From: CBDUMN01 sp965368335
Lineage (GTDB): Bacteria; Pseudomonadota; Alphaproteobacteria; Rhodospirillales; JAPHRK01
Reading direction: 5' to 3'
Assembly: GCA_965368335.1 (NCBI GenBank)
Contig: CBDUMN010000018.1
Coordinates: 1 to 46,163, forward strand
DNA: 46,163 nucleotides
This document shows, piece by piece, positions 7,711 through 16,983 of this stretch. Positions within the stretch are counted from its first letter, which is position 1; the number at the start of each line of letters is the position of its first letter. Below the pieces are notes generated by a model, which was given only the letters and a program-made list of their open reading frames with translations, did not search any database and had not been told where the DNA came from. A program made the position numbers and the translations under genes.

Positions 7711-9123
7711 TTAGCTATGAATGCTCCACTTATCCGTCGCCATAGCGGCTTCCTTGACTGCCTCGCCGTAGCCTGGGTGGGCATGGCAAACACGGGCCAG
7801 GTCTTCGGCCGATCCGCCGAATTCCATGATGATCGCGGCTTCCATCACCAGATCGCCGGCCAGCGGTCCCATGATGTGGCAACCGAGCAGCTTGTCGGTT
7901 TCCTTATCGGCCAAAATTTTAACGAAGCCTTCCGTCTCGCCGGTCGCCTTGGCGCGCGAGTTGGCCGAGAAAAGGAACTTGCCCGACTTGTAGGCGATAC
8001 CCGCTTTCTTAAGGCTTTCCTCGGACTTACCGACCACGCCGACTTCGGGGGCCGTATAGACCACGCCCGGAATGGCGTCGTAATTGACATGGGCCGACTG
8101 ACCGGCAATCGCTTCGGCCACGGCCACACCTTCTTCTTCGGCCTTGTGGGCGAGCATCATGCCGCCGATCACGTCGCCGATGGCGAAGATGCCGGGAACG
8201 TTGGTCTGCAGGTCGTGGTCGACCTTGATGAAACCGCGCTCGTCCATCTCGACACCGACCTTTTCGAGGCCCAGATTGGCCGTGTAAGGACGACGCCCGA
8301 TGGAGACCAGAACCACTTCGGCCTTCACCTGTTCGGCAGCGCCGCCGTCTTTCGGCTCGACGGTGAGGGTGACCGCGGTTTTGGTTTTCTTCGCCCCGGT
8401 CACTTTATGGCCGAGCTTGAATTCCATGCCCTGTTTCTTGAGCGACGCCAGCATCTTCTTGCAGACCTCGCCATCCATGCCGGGCAGGATGGTGTCCATG
8501 AATTCGACCACGGTGACTTTCGCACCCAAACGCCGCCAGACCGAACCCAGTTCCAGGCCGATCACGCCGCCGCCGACGACAACCATTTCTTTCGGCACCT
8601 TCGGCAGGTCGAGTGCGCCAGTCGAAGAAACGATCTGCTTCTCATCGATCTCGACGCCGGGCAGCGGAGCCACATCGGAGCCGGTGGCGATTACGATGTT
8701 TTCGGCTTTCAATATCTCTTTTTTCTTGCCCTTAAGCGACGTCACGGTGACTTCGTCGACGCCGGTGATTTTGCCCGCGCCAAGAATGTAGTCGACCTTG
8801 TTTTTCTTAAACAGAAATTCGATGCCGCCGGTCAATTGCTCAACCACTTCGTTTTTGCGGGCCAGCATCTTCTTGACGTCGATGGCCAGCTTGCCGGTCG
8901 AAATACCGTGCTCGGCGAACTCATGGGCCGCCGCTTCGTAGTGATGAGACGACTGCAGCAGCGCTTTGGAAGGAATACAGCCCACATTGAGGCAGGTGCC
9001 GCCCAGCTTGCCGCGCTTTTCGACGCAAGCCACACTCATACCCAGTTGGGCGGCGCGGATGGCGCAGACATAACCGCCGGGACCACCACCGACAACAATC
9101 AGATCATAGGATTTCTCGGACAT
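7711..9123 (-). CDS. lpdA: Dihydrolipoyl dehydrogenase (E3)
   Basis: A 470-residue FAD disulfide oxidoreductase, the E3 component that reoxidises dihydrolipoamide with NAD+ in the 2-oxoglutarate dehydrogenase complex. FAD is bound by GGGPGG (12-17). The redox-active disulfide is C44/C49 in GGTCLNVGC. An NAD-binding VGGGVIGLELGS follows mid-protein, and the C-terminal His-Glu pair is in HAHPGYGEAVKEA. Length is standard. It is the last gene of the TCA block, separated from sucB by 167 bases that contain a strong terminator-like hairpin. It may therefore be expressed partly by read-through and partly from its own promoter, allowing it to serve other lipoyl complexes as well. Confidence 0.96.
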   Translation of the reverse strand: MSEKSYDLIVVGGGPGGYVCAIRAAQLGMSVACVEKRGKLGGTCLNVGCIPSKALLQSSHHYEAAAHEFAEHGISTGKLAIDVKKMLARKNEVVEQLTGGIEFLFKKNKVDYILGAGKITGVDEVTVTSLKGKKKEILKAENIVIATGSDVAPLPGVEIDEKQIVSSTGALDLPKVPKEMVVVGGGVIGLELGSVWRRLGAKVTVVEFMDTILPGMDGEVCKKMLASLKKQGMEFKLGHKVTGAKKTKTAVTLTVEPKDGGAAEQVKAEVVLVSIGRRPYTANLGLEKVGVEMDERGFIKVDHDLQTNVPGIFAIGDVIGGMMLAHKAEEEGVAVAEAIAGQSAHVNYDAIPGVVYTAPEVGVVGKSEESLKKAGIAYKSGKFLFSANSRAKATGETEGFVKILADKETDKLLGCHIMGPLAGDLVMEAAIIMEFGGSAEDLARVCHAHPGYGEAVKEAAMATDKWSIHS

Positions 9124-9240
9124 GGGTTTGGGTCCTCTAATTTCGCTCGCTTCGCTCCGCAGGGGGACCTCAATTGCCGGTCGCCCTCCGGGCTGGGCTC
9201 GCTCGTATTAACTCGCGGGGCCGCCTTGCAGCCCTAGCTC

Positions 9241-9281
9241 AAAAACAGTTAAGGGCCGGTCGCACCTGACGCCCGGCCCTT
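9241..9281 (-). terminator. Intrinsic terminator after sucB
   Basis: A perfect 9-base stem (AAGGGCCGG, 9251-9259; CCGGCCCTT, 9273-9281) with a 13-base loop lies nine bases past the sucB stop. On the minus strand it is followed by AACTGTTTTT. Stem strength and T-run make this the clearest terminator in the window. It would partly separate sucAB from lpdA. Confidence 0.7.
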
Positions 9282-9290
9282 CTTCAATTA

Positions 9291-10583
9291 TTAGGCGTCG
9301 AGCATGATCCGCTGGGGATCTTCGATGCATTCCTTGACCCGGACGAGGAAGGAAACCGCTTCCTTGCCGTCGATGATCCGGTGATCGTAGCTGAGCGCCA
9401 GATACATCATCGGGCGGGCCTCAATGGAACCGTCCGGCATGACCATGGGACGCATCTGGGTCTTATGCATTCCCAAGATGGCCGACTGCGGCGCGTTGAG
9501 GATCGGGGTCGACATCAGCGAACCGTAAACGCCACCATTGGAGATGGTAAAGGTGCCGCCAGTCATTTCCTCGACCGAGAGCTTGCCGTCGCGGGCTTTG
9601 CGACCGAAGTCGGCAATGGCGCCTTCAAGTTGGGCGAAGCTCATAGCGTCGGCGTCGCGGACCACCGGAACCACCAGACCGTTGGGCGTGCCGACGGCGA
9701 CGCCGATGTCGTAGAAGTTCTTATAGATAATGTCGGCGCCGTCGATCTCGGCATTGACCGCCGGGAACTCACGCAGCGCCGTGATGCAGGCTTTGGTGAA
9801 GAAGGACATGAAGCCGAGCTTGATGCCGTGTTTCTTCTCGAAGCCGTCTTTGTAAGCTTTACGCAGATCCATCACGTTGGTCATGTCGACTTCATTGAAC
9901 GTGGTCAGCATGGCCGCCGTGTTCTGGGCGTCTTTGAGGCGCTGAGCAATGCGCTGGCGCAGCCGCGTCATCTTGACCCGTTCTTCACGCGGTCCGGTCG
10001 GACGCGGCGGGAACTGAGCGCCCGGCGCAACTGCGGGAGCAGCAGCGGCGGGAGCTGCGGCGGCTGGAGCTGGAGCAGCAGCCGGAGCTGCGGCCTTGGC
10101 GGCCGTGCCACTGTTAATGGCCTCAAGCACATCGCCCTTAGTCAGACGACCGTCTTTGCCGGTGCCGATGATGGCGTTGGGGTTCAGGTTGTTTTCTTCG
10201 ACCAGCTTTCGCACCGCCGGAGACAAGGCCGGGGCCGCTGCGGGAGCCGCGGCAGGAGCGGGCGCAGGGGCCGGAGCCGCCGCCGGAGCTGGGGCCGGTT
10301 TTTCTTTGGCCGGGGCCGGAGTTGCCGGAGCCGCCGTTGCGGTCGCACCTTCCTCAATGGAGCCAAGAAGCTGATCGACCTCCACGTCGTCGCCTTCTGC
10401 GGCAACGATCTCGACGAGGACACCGGCTGCGGTGGCGTTGACTTCCACCGTCACTTTGTCGGTTTCCAACTCTACCAGGGGCTCATCGAGAGCGACCGCT
10501 TCGCCGACCGCCTTGAACCACTTGGAAACTGTCGCTTCCGACACTGATTCGCCTAGGGTGGGTACCTTGATTTCCGTTGCCAT
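9291..10583 (-). CDS. sucB: 2-oxoglutarate dehydrogenase E2, dihydrolipoyl succinyltransferase
   Basis: A 430-residue E2 core protein that passes the succinyl group from E1 to CoA on its swinging lipoyl arm. One N-terminal lipoyl domain (about 2-76) carries the modified Lys at 43 (ETDKVTV). A long Ala/Pro linker follows, then the E1/E3-binding domain (about 115-150, SPAVRKLVEENN), a second Ala/Pro linker and the catalytic domain from about 200, with His401 and Asp405 in the HRIIDG motif. The start is placed at the ATG at 10583, which has GAGGA five bases upstream and gives the standard MATEIKVPTLGES N-terminus; a TTG farther upstream is less likely. It lies 18 bases after sucA. Confidence 0.96.
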   Translation of the reverse strand: MATEIKVPTLGESVSEATVSKWFKAVGEAVALDEPLVELETDKVTVEVNATAAGVLVEIVAAEGDDVEVDQLLGSIEEGATATAAPATPAPAKEKPAPAPAAAPAPAPAPAAAPAAAPALSPAVRKLVEENNLNPNAIIGTGKDGRLTKGDVLEAINSGTAAKAAAPAAAPAPAAAAPAAAAPAVAPGAQFPPRPTGPREERVKMTRLRQRIAQRLKDAQNTAAMLTTFNEVDMTNVMDLRKAYKDGFEKKHGIKLGFMSFFTKACITALREFPAVNAEIDGADIIYKNFYDIGVAVGTPNGLVVPVVRDADAMSFAQLEGAIADFGRKARDGKLSVEEMTGGTFTISNGGVYGSLMSTPILNAPQSAILGMHKTQMRPMVMPDGSIEARPMMYLALSYDHRIIDGKEAVSFLVRVKECIEDPQRIMLDA

Positions 10584-10601
10584 GATTTCCTCGCCCAACG
10601 G

Positions 10602-13562
10602 TTAGATGTTTTTGCTCAATTCTGTCGGCCGACTGAACGGACGCGGCAGAGATTCGAATCTCCATTCGAGCGCCTGCTCGACCAACGTTTCCTGTTCGGC
10701 CACATGTTTCTTGTTCAAACCGGTCGCCGGAGCGGCGGAAGCCTTGCGGCCCGCATATCCGACACTCTGCCTGCGTCCCAAATCTTCCAGGATGTAGTCG
10801 AGCCGGATTTTGGCAAACAACCAAGCGCCTTGGTTGGCCGACTCTTCCTGGCACCAGACCACCTCAGCGTTGGGATAACGCCGGATTTGATCCATGATCT
10901 TTTGCTTAGGCCAGGGATAGATCTGCTCGACCCGCACGATAGCGATGTCGTCGATACCCTCTTCGCGGCGCTTCTGCAGCAAATCGTAGTAGACCTTGCC
11001 CGAACAGAGCACCAGACGCTTGATGTCGCCATCGTCCTTCAAGGGGTCGATTTCCGTAATCACCCGCTTGAACGTGCTGCCCTCAAGGAAGTCTTCGCGG
11101 TTGCTGACGCAGAGCTTATGGCGCAACAACGACTTAGGCGACATGACGATCAGCGGCTTGCGGTAGTTGCGTTTCACCTGACGGCGAAGCGCATGGAAGT
11201 AGTTGGAGGGCGTCGTTAAATTAACCACCTGCATGTTGTCCTCGGCGCAGCCCTGAAGATAACGCTCGAGACGGGCCGAAGAGTGTTCCGGGCCCTGACC
11301 TTCCATGCCGTGCGGCAGGAGCATGACCAGACCGGAGAACCGCAGCCACTTGGTTTCGCCCGACGAGATAAACTGATCGACCATCATATGCGCACAGTTG
11401 GCGAAATCGCCGAACTGAGCTTCCCACATGACCAGCGCATTGGGCTCGGCCATGGTGTAACCGTACTCAAAGCCAAGCACCGCCAACTCGATCAGCGGGC
11501 TATCGATCACTTCGTAATAGGCCTGATCGGGATTGATATTGTTCAGTGGCGTGTAACGGTTTTCGTTTTCCTGATCGATCAGCACCGAATGGCGGTGCGA
11601 GAAGGTGCCGCGCTGCGAGTCCTGCCCGGACAGCCGCACGTAATGCCCTTCGGTCAGCAGAGAACCGAACGCCAACGCTTCGCCCATGGCCCAGTCGAAA
11701 CCCTCGCCGGTTTCGATCATCTTGGTTTTCGCCTTGAGTTGGCGCGCGATTTTTTTGTTGAGAGTAAAGTCGTCGGGAACCGTGGTCAGGGCCGCGCCAA
11801 TCTCTTCAACCAGTTCTTTGGAGATACCGGTCGCCTCATCGCGGAACTCTTCTTCTCCGGAGAGCTGGGCCATACCTTTCCACTTGCCCTCCAGCCAGTC
11901 GGCTTTATTGGGCTTAAAGGTTTTAGCCACCTCGAAGTCGCCTTCCAGCTTGGCCTGGAACGCTTTTACCAATTCGTCGCCTTCGCCTTCCTTAATCACG
12001 CCCTCCTGCTCGAGACGCGCCGCATAGAGCTCGCGGGTCGGCTTATGCTTGGCGATCGTCTTATACATGATCGGGTTGGTGAACATGGGCTCGTCGCCCT
12101 CGTTATGCCCATAACGCCGATAGCAGAACATATCGATCACCACGTCCTGCTTGAATTCGCAACGGAATTCGGTGGCGATCCGCGCAACGTGAACCACCGC
12201 CTCGGGATCGTCGCCATTGACGTGGAAGATCGGAGCCTGAATGGCCTTGGCGATATCCGTCGGATAAGGCGTCGAACGCGAATAGCTCGGGTGGGTCGTA
12301 AAGCCGATCTGGTTGTTGACGATGACGTGGATGGTGCCGCCCGTCTTGTAGCCTTTAAGCCCCGAGAGATCGAGAGTTTCGGCGACCAGTCCCTGACCGG
12401 CGAACGCCGCATCGCCGTGCATCAGAATGCCCATCACCTGACGGCGCTCAATATCCTGATACTGAACCTGCTTGGCCCGAACCTTCCCGAGAACCACCGG
12501 GTTGACCGCTTCCAGGTGCGACGGGTTGGCGGTCAGGGAAAGGTGGACATTGTTGCCGTCGAAGTTACGGTCGGCCGAGGTGCCCAGGTGGTATTTGACG
12601 TCGCCAGAACCTTCCACGTCTTCCGGGTTGGCCGAGGTGCCCTGAAATTCGGAGAACATATTGACGAACGGCTTGTGCATGACGTTGGAAAGGATGTTCA
12701 GGCGGCCCCGGTGAGGCATACCGATCACCACTTCCTTGACGCCCAACTGACCGCCGCGCTTGAGGATCTGCTCCATGGCGGGAATAAGCGATTCGCCACC
12801 GTCCAGGCCGAACCGCTTGGTGCCCGGATATTTAACGTGCAGAAACTTCTCAAAACCCTCGGTTTCGGTCAGGCGCTCAAGAATAGCGCGCTTGCCTTTA
12901 AGGGTGAACTCGGTGCGGTTCTGAATGGACTCGATACGACGCTGGACCCATGCCTTGGCTTCCGGGTCCTGCATATGCATGAACTCGACGCCGATATTGC
13001 CGCAATAGGTCTCTTTCAACACGGCGAGAATTTCGCGAAGCGTCGCCGTTTCCAGGCCCAAGACATTGTCGATGAAAATCGGCCGGTCGAGATCGCTTTC
13101 ACTGAAACCGTAGGACTTATAATCCAGTTCCGGGTGGTGGTCGTTGCCTTCAAGACCAAGAGGGTCGAACCGGGCGATCAGATGGCCGCGGACACGGTAG
13201 CTGCGGATCAGCATCAGCGCACGGATGGAATCGAGGGTCGCGGCGCGAACATCCGCCGTACCCGTCGCCTGGGCGACCGCTTGGGGCGCAGGGACGAAGG
13301 ACATCACCTGGGCCTGCGGCGTTTCTTCGGGAACCCCGATGCCGATGTCGTCCGGACCGCTGCCGATAACGCCATTTTCATTGGGCGCCCAGCTGGCTCC
13401 GCTCAATTCGTCGAGAATCGCGCGGCCTTCGTCCTGAAGATCGGAAAAGAAGTCTTTCCAACTCGGATCAACCGAATTGGGCTCGTTTAAAAAACGAGAA
13501 TACAACTCCGCGACATAATCCGCGTTGCTGCCGGAAAGGATCGAATCAAGATCAGCCGTCAT
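10602..13562 (-). CDS. sucA: 2-oxoglutarate dehydrogenase E1 component
   Basis: A 986-residue thiamine-diphosphate enzyme that decarboxylates 2-oxoglutarate and succinylates the E2 lipoyl group, the rate-setting step of this half of the TCA cycle. The short N-terminal E2-interaction segment (NADYVAELYSRFLNEPNSVDPSW) is typical. The ThDP region contains HGDAAFAGQGLVAETLDL and VNNQIGFTTHP. A transketolase-like pyrimidine domain follows (LPHGMEGQGPEHSSARLERYLQ), and the C-terminal domain ends with WCQEESANQGAW. Length is normal. AGGGA lies just upstream of the ATG. A 16-base palindrome sits directly before this ribosome-binding site, and a strong hairpin separates sucA from sucD. Confidence 0.97.
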   Translation of the reverse strand: MTADLDSILSGSNADYVAELYSRFLNEPNSVDPSWKDFFSDLQDEGRAILDELSGASWAPNENGVIGSGPDDIGIGVPEETPQAQVMSFVPAPQAVAQATGTADVRAATLDSIRALMLIRSYRVRGHLIARFDPLGLEGNDHHPELDYKSYGFSESDLDRPIFIDNVLGLETATLREILAVLKETYCGNIGVEFMHMQDPEAKAWVQRRIESIQNRTEFTLKGKRAILERLTETEGFEKFLHVKYPGTKRFGLDGGESLIPAMEQILKRGGQLGVKEVVIGMPHRGRLNILSNVMHKPFVNMFSEFQGTSANPEDVEGSGDVKYHLGTSADRNFDGNNVHLSLTANPSHLEAVNPVVLGKVRAKQVQYQDIERRQVMGILMHGDAAFAGQGLVAETLDLSGLKGYKTGGTIHVIVNNQIGFTTHPSYSRSTPYPTDIAKAIQAPIFHVNGDDPEAVVHVARIATEFRCEFKQDVVIDMFCYRRYGHNEGDEPMFTNPIMYKTIAKHKPTRELYAARLEQEGVIKEGEGDELVKAFQAKLEGDFEVAKTFKPNKADWLEGKWKGMAQLSGEEEFRDEATGISKELVEEIGAALTTVPDDFTLNKKIARQLKAKTKMIETGEGFDWAMGEALAFGSLLTEGHYVRLSGQDSQRGTFSHRHSVLIDQENENRYTPLNNINPDQAYYEVIDSPLIELAVLGFEYGYTMAEPNALVMWEAQFGDFANCAHMMVDQFISSGETKWLRFSGLVMLLPHGMEGQGPEHSSARLERYLQGCAEDNMQVVNLTTPSNYFHALRRQVKRNYRKPLIVMSPKSLLRHKLCVSNREDFLEGSTFKRVITEIDPLKDDGDIKRLVLCSGKVYYDLLQKRREEGIDDIAIVRVEQIYPWPKQKIMDQIRRYPNAEVVWCQEESANQGAWLFAKIRLDYILEDLGRRQSVGYAGRKASAAPATGLNKKHVAEQETLVEQALEWRFESLPRPFSRPTELSKNI

Positions 13563-13571
13563 GTTCCCTGT

Positions 13572-13587
13572 CGCTTTAAATAAAGCG
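13572..13587. promoter_or_regulatory. Palindrome before sucA
   Basis: CGCTTTA (13572-13578) and TAAAGCG (13581-13587) form a perfect palindrome with a two-base centre, ending about ten bases before the sucA start codon. It could be an operator or a small RNA hairpin next to the ribosome-binding site. The tiny loop favours a DNA-binding site. Confidence 0.35.
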
Positions 13588-13620
13588 CCCTTTGGCGATT
13601 ATGCGTCCTAACGTCGGTGT

Positions 13621-13653
13621 GGGCGCGGCCGACTCTCCCTGAAAGCCGCGCCC
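13621..13653 (-). terminator. Hairpin between sucD and sucA
   Basis: A perfect 9-base GC stem (GGGCGCGGC, 13621-13629; GCCGCGCCC, 13645-13653) with a 15-base loop lies downstream of sucD. There is no T-run after it on the minus strand, so it is more likely a transcript-stabilising or processing hairpin, or a Rho-assisted pause, than a full terminator. Confidence 0.45.
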
Positions 13654-13685
13654 AAACCGTATTTTACTTATATGTGAAAGGTTTA

Positions 13686-14561
13686 CTACCCCTTCAACAC
13701 TTTCAGCATGGTCGAGCCGAGCGAAGCGGGGCTATCGGCCACCGCAATGCCTGCGCTCTTCATCGCTTCGATCTTGTCGCCAGCGCCGCCTTTGCCGCCC
13801 GCGATGATCGCACCGGCATGGCCCATGCGACGTCCCGGAGGCGCCGTTACGCCCGCGATGAAACCGACAACCGGCTTTTTGGTCTTCGAGGCTTTGAGGA
13901 ATTCAGCCGCTTCCTCTTCAGCCGAACCGCCGATTTCGCCGATCATGATAATGGACTCGGTTTCATCGTCGCCGAGGAAAGCATCCAGGCAATCGATGAA
14001 GTTGGTGCCGTTGACCGGGTCGCCGCCGATGCCGATGCAGGTGGACTGGCCGAGGCCCGCAGCGGTGGTCTGAGCGACCGCTTCGTAGGTCAGCGTGCCC
14101 GAACGGGACACGACGCCAACGGAGCCACGCTTGTGAATGTGCCCCGGCATAATACCGATTTTGCACTCATCGGGCGTGATGATGCCCGGACAGTTGGGGC
14201 CGATCAGACGGGTCTTGGAATTGCGCAGCGCGCGCTTGACCTTAACCATGTCCATCACCGGAATACCTTCGGTAATGCAGACGGCCAGTTCGATCTCGGC
14301 GTCGATGGCTTCGAGAATCGCGTCGCCAGCGAAGGGCGGCGGCACGTAGATCACGGAAGCGTTGGCGCCGGTTTTTTCACGAGCGTCGGCCACGGTATTG
14401 AAGACCGGCAGGTCCAGGTGGGTCGTGCCGCCCTTACCGGGGGTCACGCCGCCAACCATGTTGGTGCCGTAGGCGATAGCCTGCTCGGAATGGAAGGTGC
14501 CCTGAGCGCCGGTGAAGCCCTGGCAGATCACCTTGGTGTTTTTATTGACGAGAACAGACAT
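13686..14561 (-). CDS. sucD: Succinyl-CoA synthetase alpha subunit
   Basis: A 291-residue alpha subunit that binds CoA and carries the phosphohistidine in the reaction succinyl-CoA + NDP + Pi = succinate + NTP + CoA. The CoA-binding N-terminus (VICQGFTGAQGTFHSEQAI), the GPNCPGIITP segment and the active-site His248 in GHAGAII are all present. Its ATG shares one base with the sucC TAA stop (TAATG), so the two subunits are made in coupled, probably equal amounts. Confidence 0.97.
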   Translation of the reverse strand: MSVLVNKNTKVICQGFTGAQGTFHSEQAIAYGTNMVGGVTPGKGGTTHLDLPVFNTVADAREKTGANASVIYVPPPFAGDAILEAIDAEIELAVCITEGIPVMDMVKVKRALRNSKTRLIGPNCPGIITPDECKIGIMPGHIHKRGSVGVVSRSGTLTYEAVAQTTAAGLGQSTCIGIGGDPVNGTNFIDCLDAFLGDDETESIIMIGEIGGSAEEEAAEFLKASKTKKPVVGFIAGVTAPPGRRMGHAGAIIAGGKGGAGDKIEAMKSAGIAVADSPASLGSTMLKVLKG

Positions 14562-15757
14562 TATTTCGCCTCCTTCACGGCTTTGACCACCTTCTCGGCG
14601 GCGTCGGCCAGATTGTCGGCGGACTCGATGGCCAGGCCCGACTCGGCCATGATCTTCTTGCCCAGTTCCACGTTGGTGCCCTCAAGACGAACGACCAGCG
14701 GAACGTTGAGGCTCAACTCGCGAGCCGCGGCGACAACACCCTCGGCGATAACGTCGCAACGCATGATGCCGCCGAAGATGTTGACCAGGATGCCCTCGAC
14801 GTTGGAATCGCCCAGGATGATCTTGAAGGCTTCGGTGACGCGCTCTTTGGTCGCTCCGCCGCCCACATCGAGGAAGTTGGCCGGTTCGCCGCCGTAGAGC
14901 TTGATGATGTCCATGGTCGCCATGGCCAAGCCTGCGCCGTTGACCATGCAGCCGATGGTGCCGTCGAGTTTGATGTAGTTGAGCTCGTGCTTGGCGGCTT
15001 CCAGTTCGGCCGGGTCTTCTTCGTCTTCGTCGCGCAACTCTTCAACGTCCGGGTGACGGTAAAGAGCATTGCTGTCGAAGTTCATCTTGGCGTCGAGCGC
15101 AATCACATCGCCTTCGCCGGTGACGACCAATGGATTGATCTCGACCATGGAGGCGTCGAGTTGGGTGAAGGCTTCGTACATGCCCATGACGAACTTGGTG
15201 CAGGACTTGATCTGCTTGCCTTCTAGGCCGAGACCGAAAGCGATCTTACGGGCGTGGAACGGCTGGATGCCGGTGGCCGGATCGATGGAAACCAGGAGGA
15301 TTTTCTCCGGGGTCTTCTCGGCCACGTCTTCAATGTCCATGCCGCCTTCGGTGGAAGCCATGATGGTCACCTGCGAGGTGGCGCGGTCAACCAGCAGCGA
15401 GAGGTAAAGCTCACGAGCGATGTCGCAGCCTTCCTCAATATAGATACGCTTGACTTCTTTGCCGTCCGGGCCGGTCTGCTTGGTAACGAGAATTTCGCCA
15501 AGCATGGCCTGGGCGTTTTCCTTGACCTCGTCAATCGACTTGGCCAGACGAACGCCGCCCTTTTCGGGATCGCCGTTCTTGAAACGCCCGGCGCCGCGGC
15601 CGCCAGCGTGAATCTGCGATTTGACGACCCAAATATTGCCGCCAAGTTCTTCGGCCACCTTAGCGGCCTCGTCGGGGGTATATGCTACACCACCGCGCGG
15701 GACAGCGACGCCGTACTTCGACATCAGCTGCTTACCCTGATACTCGTGAATGTTCAT
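14561..15757 (-). CDS. sucC: Succinyl-CoA synthetase beta subunit
   Basis: A 398-residue ATP-grasp subunit that determines nucleotide use and pairs with SucD. It begins MNIHEYQGKQLMSKYGV, the conserved start of the family. The ATP-grasp nucleotide site is in VVKSQIHAGGRGAGRFK and the C-terminal ligase domain carries NIFGGIMRCD. The ATG at 15757 is chosen over a longer upstream frame because that frame adds 34 residues foreign to the family; GGAACGGATGAGCGG precedes the chosen start. It is the first gene of the sucCD pair, 174 bases after mdh, and this gap holds a terminator-like structure and further hairpins. Confidence 0.96.
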   Translation of the reverse strand: MNIHEYQGKQLMSKYGVAVPRGGVAYTPDEAAKVAEELGGNIWVVKSQIHAGGRGAGRFKNGDPEKGGVRLAKSIDEVKENAQAMLGEILVTKQTGPDGKEVKRIYIEEGCDIARELYLSLLVDRATSQVTIMASTEGGMDIEDVAEKTPEKILLVSIDPATGIQPFHARKIAFGLGLEGKQIKSCTKFVMGMYEAFTQLDASMVEINPLVVTGEGDVIALDAKMNFDSNALYRHPDVEELRDEDEEDPAELEAAKHELNYIKLDGTIGCMVNGAGLAMATMDIIKLYGGEPANFLDVGGGATKERVTEAFKIILGDSNVEGILVNIFGGIMRCDVIAEGVVAAARELSLNVPLVVRLEGTNVELGKKIMAESGLAIESADNLADAAEKVVKAVKEAK

Positions 15758-15793
15758 CCGCTCATCCGTTCCATGTGGTTCGGTACAATTCTT

Positions 15794-15836
15794 AAAAAAA
15801 CGGCCATCCGGCGGCCCTTTGGAAAGGAACCGCCGT
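15794..15836 (-). terminator. Terminator or attenuator between mdh and sucC
   Basis: Two alternative stems share this stretch. The inner one is CGGCGG (15809-15814) with CCGCCG (15830-15835). The outer one is ACGGC (15800-15804) with GCCGT (15832-15836) and is followed directly on the minus strand by seven T (15800-15794). It lies about 40 bases before sucC, so it could end mdh transcripts or attenuate sucCD. Confidence 0.5.
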
Positions 15837-15865
15837 AAAACCTTGTAATTTCGGTCCAATGGACC

Positions 15866-15901
15866 TCCGGGAGCGTTGAATTAACTGGGGACGCCCCCGG
15901 A
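15866..15901. other. Interrupted hairpin downstream of mdh
   Basis: TCCGGG-A-GCGT (15866-15876) pairs with ACGC-C-CCCGGA (15891-15901), ten pairs with one mismatch and a 14-base loop, about 30 bases past the mdh stop. There is no T-run. It is probably a 3' end stabiliser or part of the mdh termination region. Confidence 0.4.
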
Positions 15902-15931
15902 AACTTACAACTCCAAGCGCCTTCGCGGCCC

Positions 15932-16882
15932 TTAAAGCATGGTCTTGGTGATATCGATCAGACCCTTGACCGCGTTTACCGACTTATCGAAACCGGCTTT
16001 TTCCTCTTCGGACAGCTCAATCTCGACAACTTTCTCAACACCGCCAGCGCCGATCAGGACCGGCACACCGACGTACATGCCGTCGACGCCATATTCGCCG
16101 TTACAGTAGGCGGCGCAAGGCAGAACGCGCTTCTGGTCTTTCAGGTAGGCTTCGGCCATCTGAACGCCAGCGGTAGCTGGAGCGTAGAAGGCGGAACCGG
16201 TTTTCAGCAGGCCGACGATCTCAGCGCCGCCGTCACGGGTGCGCTGAACGATCTGGTCGATTTTTTCCTGCGTGCTCCAGCCCATCTTGATCAGGTCGGG
16301 AACCGGAATGCCGGCGACGGCGGAGTAACGGGGCAGCGGCACCATGGTGTCGCCATGGCCGCCGAGAACGAAAGCGTTGACGTCTTCGACCGACACGCCG
16401 AACTCTTCAGCCAGGAAGAAGCGGAAGCGCGCGCTATCGAGCACACCGGCCATGCCGATGACTTTATTGTGCGGCAGGCCAGCCACTTCACGCAGCGCCC
16501 AAACCATGGCGTCCAGCGGGTTGGTGATGCAGACGACGAATGCGTCGGGGCAGTTGGCCTTGATGCCTTCGCCAACCGACTTCATCACCTTGGCGTTGAC
16601 TTCAATGAGGTCGTCGCGGCTCATGCCCGGCTTACGGGGCACACCGGCCGTCACGATGCAAACATCGGCGCCCTTGAGGTCGGCGTAATCGTTGGTGCCG
16701 GTCAGCAGCGAGTTGAAGCTGTCGATCGGAGCGGACTGATTGAGGTCCAGCGACTTACCCTGGGGAACGCCTTCGGCGATGTCGAAAACGACGACGTCGC
16801 CCAGCTCCTTAAGAGCACAGAGGTGAGCCAGAGTGCCGCCGATATTGCCGGCGCCAATGAGTGCGATTTTCTTGCGAGCCAT
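15932..16882 (-). CDS. mdh: Malate dehydrogenase (NAD, LDH-like type)
   Basis: A 316-residue NAD-dependent malate dehydrogenase of the LDH-like class usual in alphaproteobacteria, oxidising malate to oxaloacetate. The Rossmann motif is GAGNIGG (10-16). The substrate arginines are R83, R89 and R152, the catalytic pair is D149 and H176 (LGGHGDTM), and ITNPLDAMVW follows the family pattern. R83 in VPRKPGMSRDD indicates malate rather than lactate specificity. The ATG at 16882 is preceded by AAGGGGAG; a longer frame from 16942 adds residues with no family match. It leads the TCA block, and a promoter-like pair lies about 100 bases upstream. Confidence 0.96.
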   Translation of the reverse strand: MARKKIALIGAGNIGGTLAHLCALKELGDVVVFDIAEGVPQGKSLDLNQSAPIDSFNSLLTGTNDYADLKGADVCIVTAGVPRKPGMSRDDLIEVNAKVMKSVGEGIKANCPDAFVVCITNPLDAMVWALREVAGLPHNKVIGMAGVLDSARFRFFLAEEFGVSVEDVNAFVLGGHGDTMVPLPRYSAVAGIPVPDLIKMGWSTQEKIDQIVQRTRDGGAEIVGLLKTGSAFYAPATAGVQMAEAYLKDQKRVLPCAAYCNGEYGVDGMYVGVPVLIGAGGVEKVVEIELSEEEKAGFDKSVNAVKGLIDITKTML

Positions 16883-16983
16883 GGGAACTCCCCTTGAATT
16901 TCTCGAATATGGAGATTTCTCTCCGACGGCCAGTGCGGCCACGATACGGCGCGGTTGCCGCAGTGCAAAAATGTCAGGAGGGG

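Noticed and set aside
11283..13490. A 735-codon open frame on the plus strand opposite sucA, and similar long antisense frames opposite priA, lpdA, sucB, dld and the CHAD gene
   Set aside because: They are mirror frames produced by codon bias in GC-rich genes. Their translations have no family motifs, and the opposite strand encodes a clear known protein in each case.
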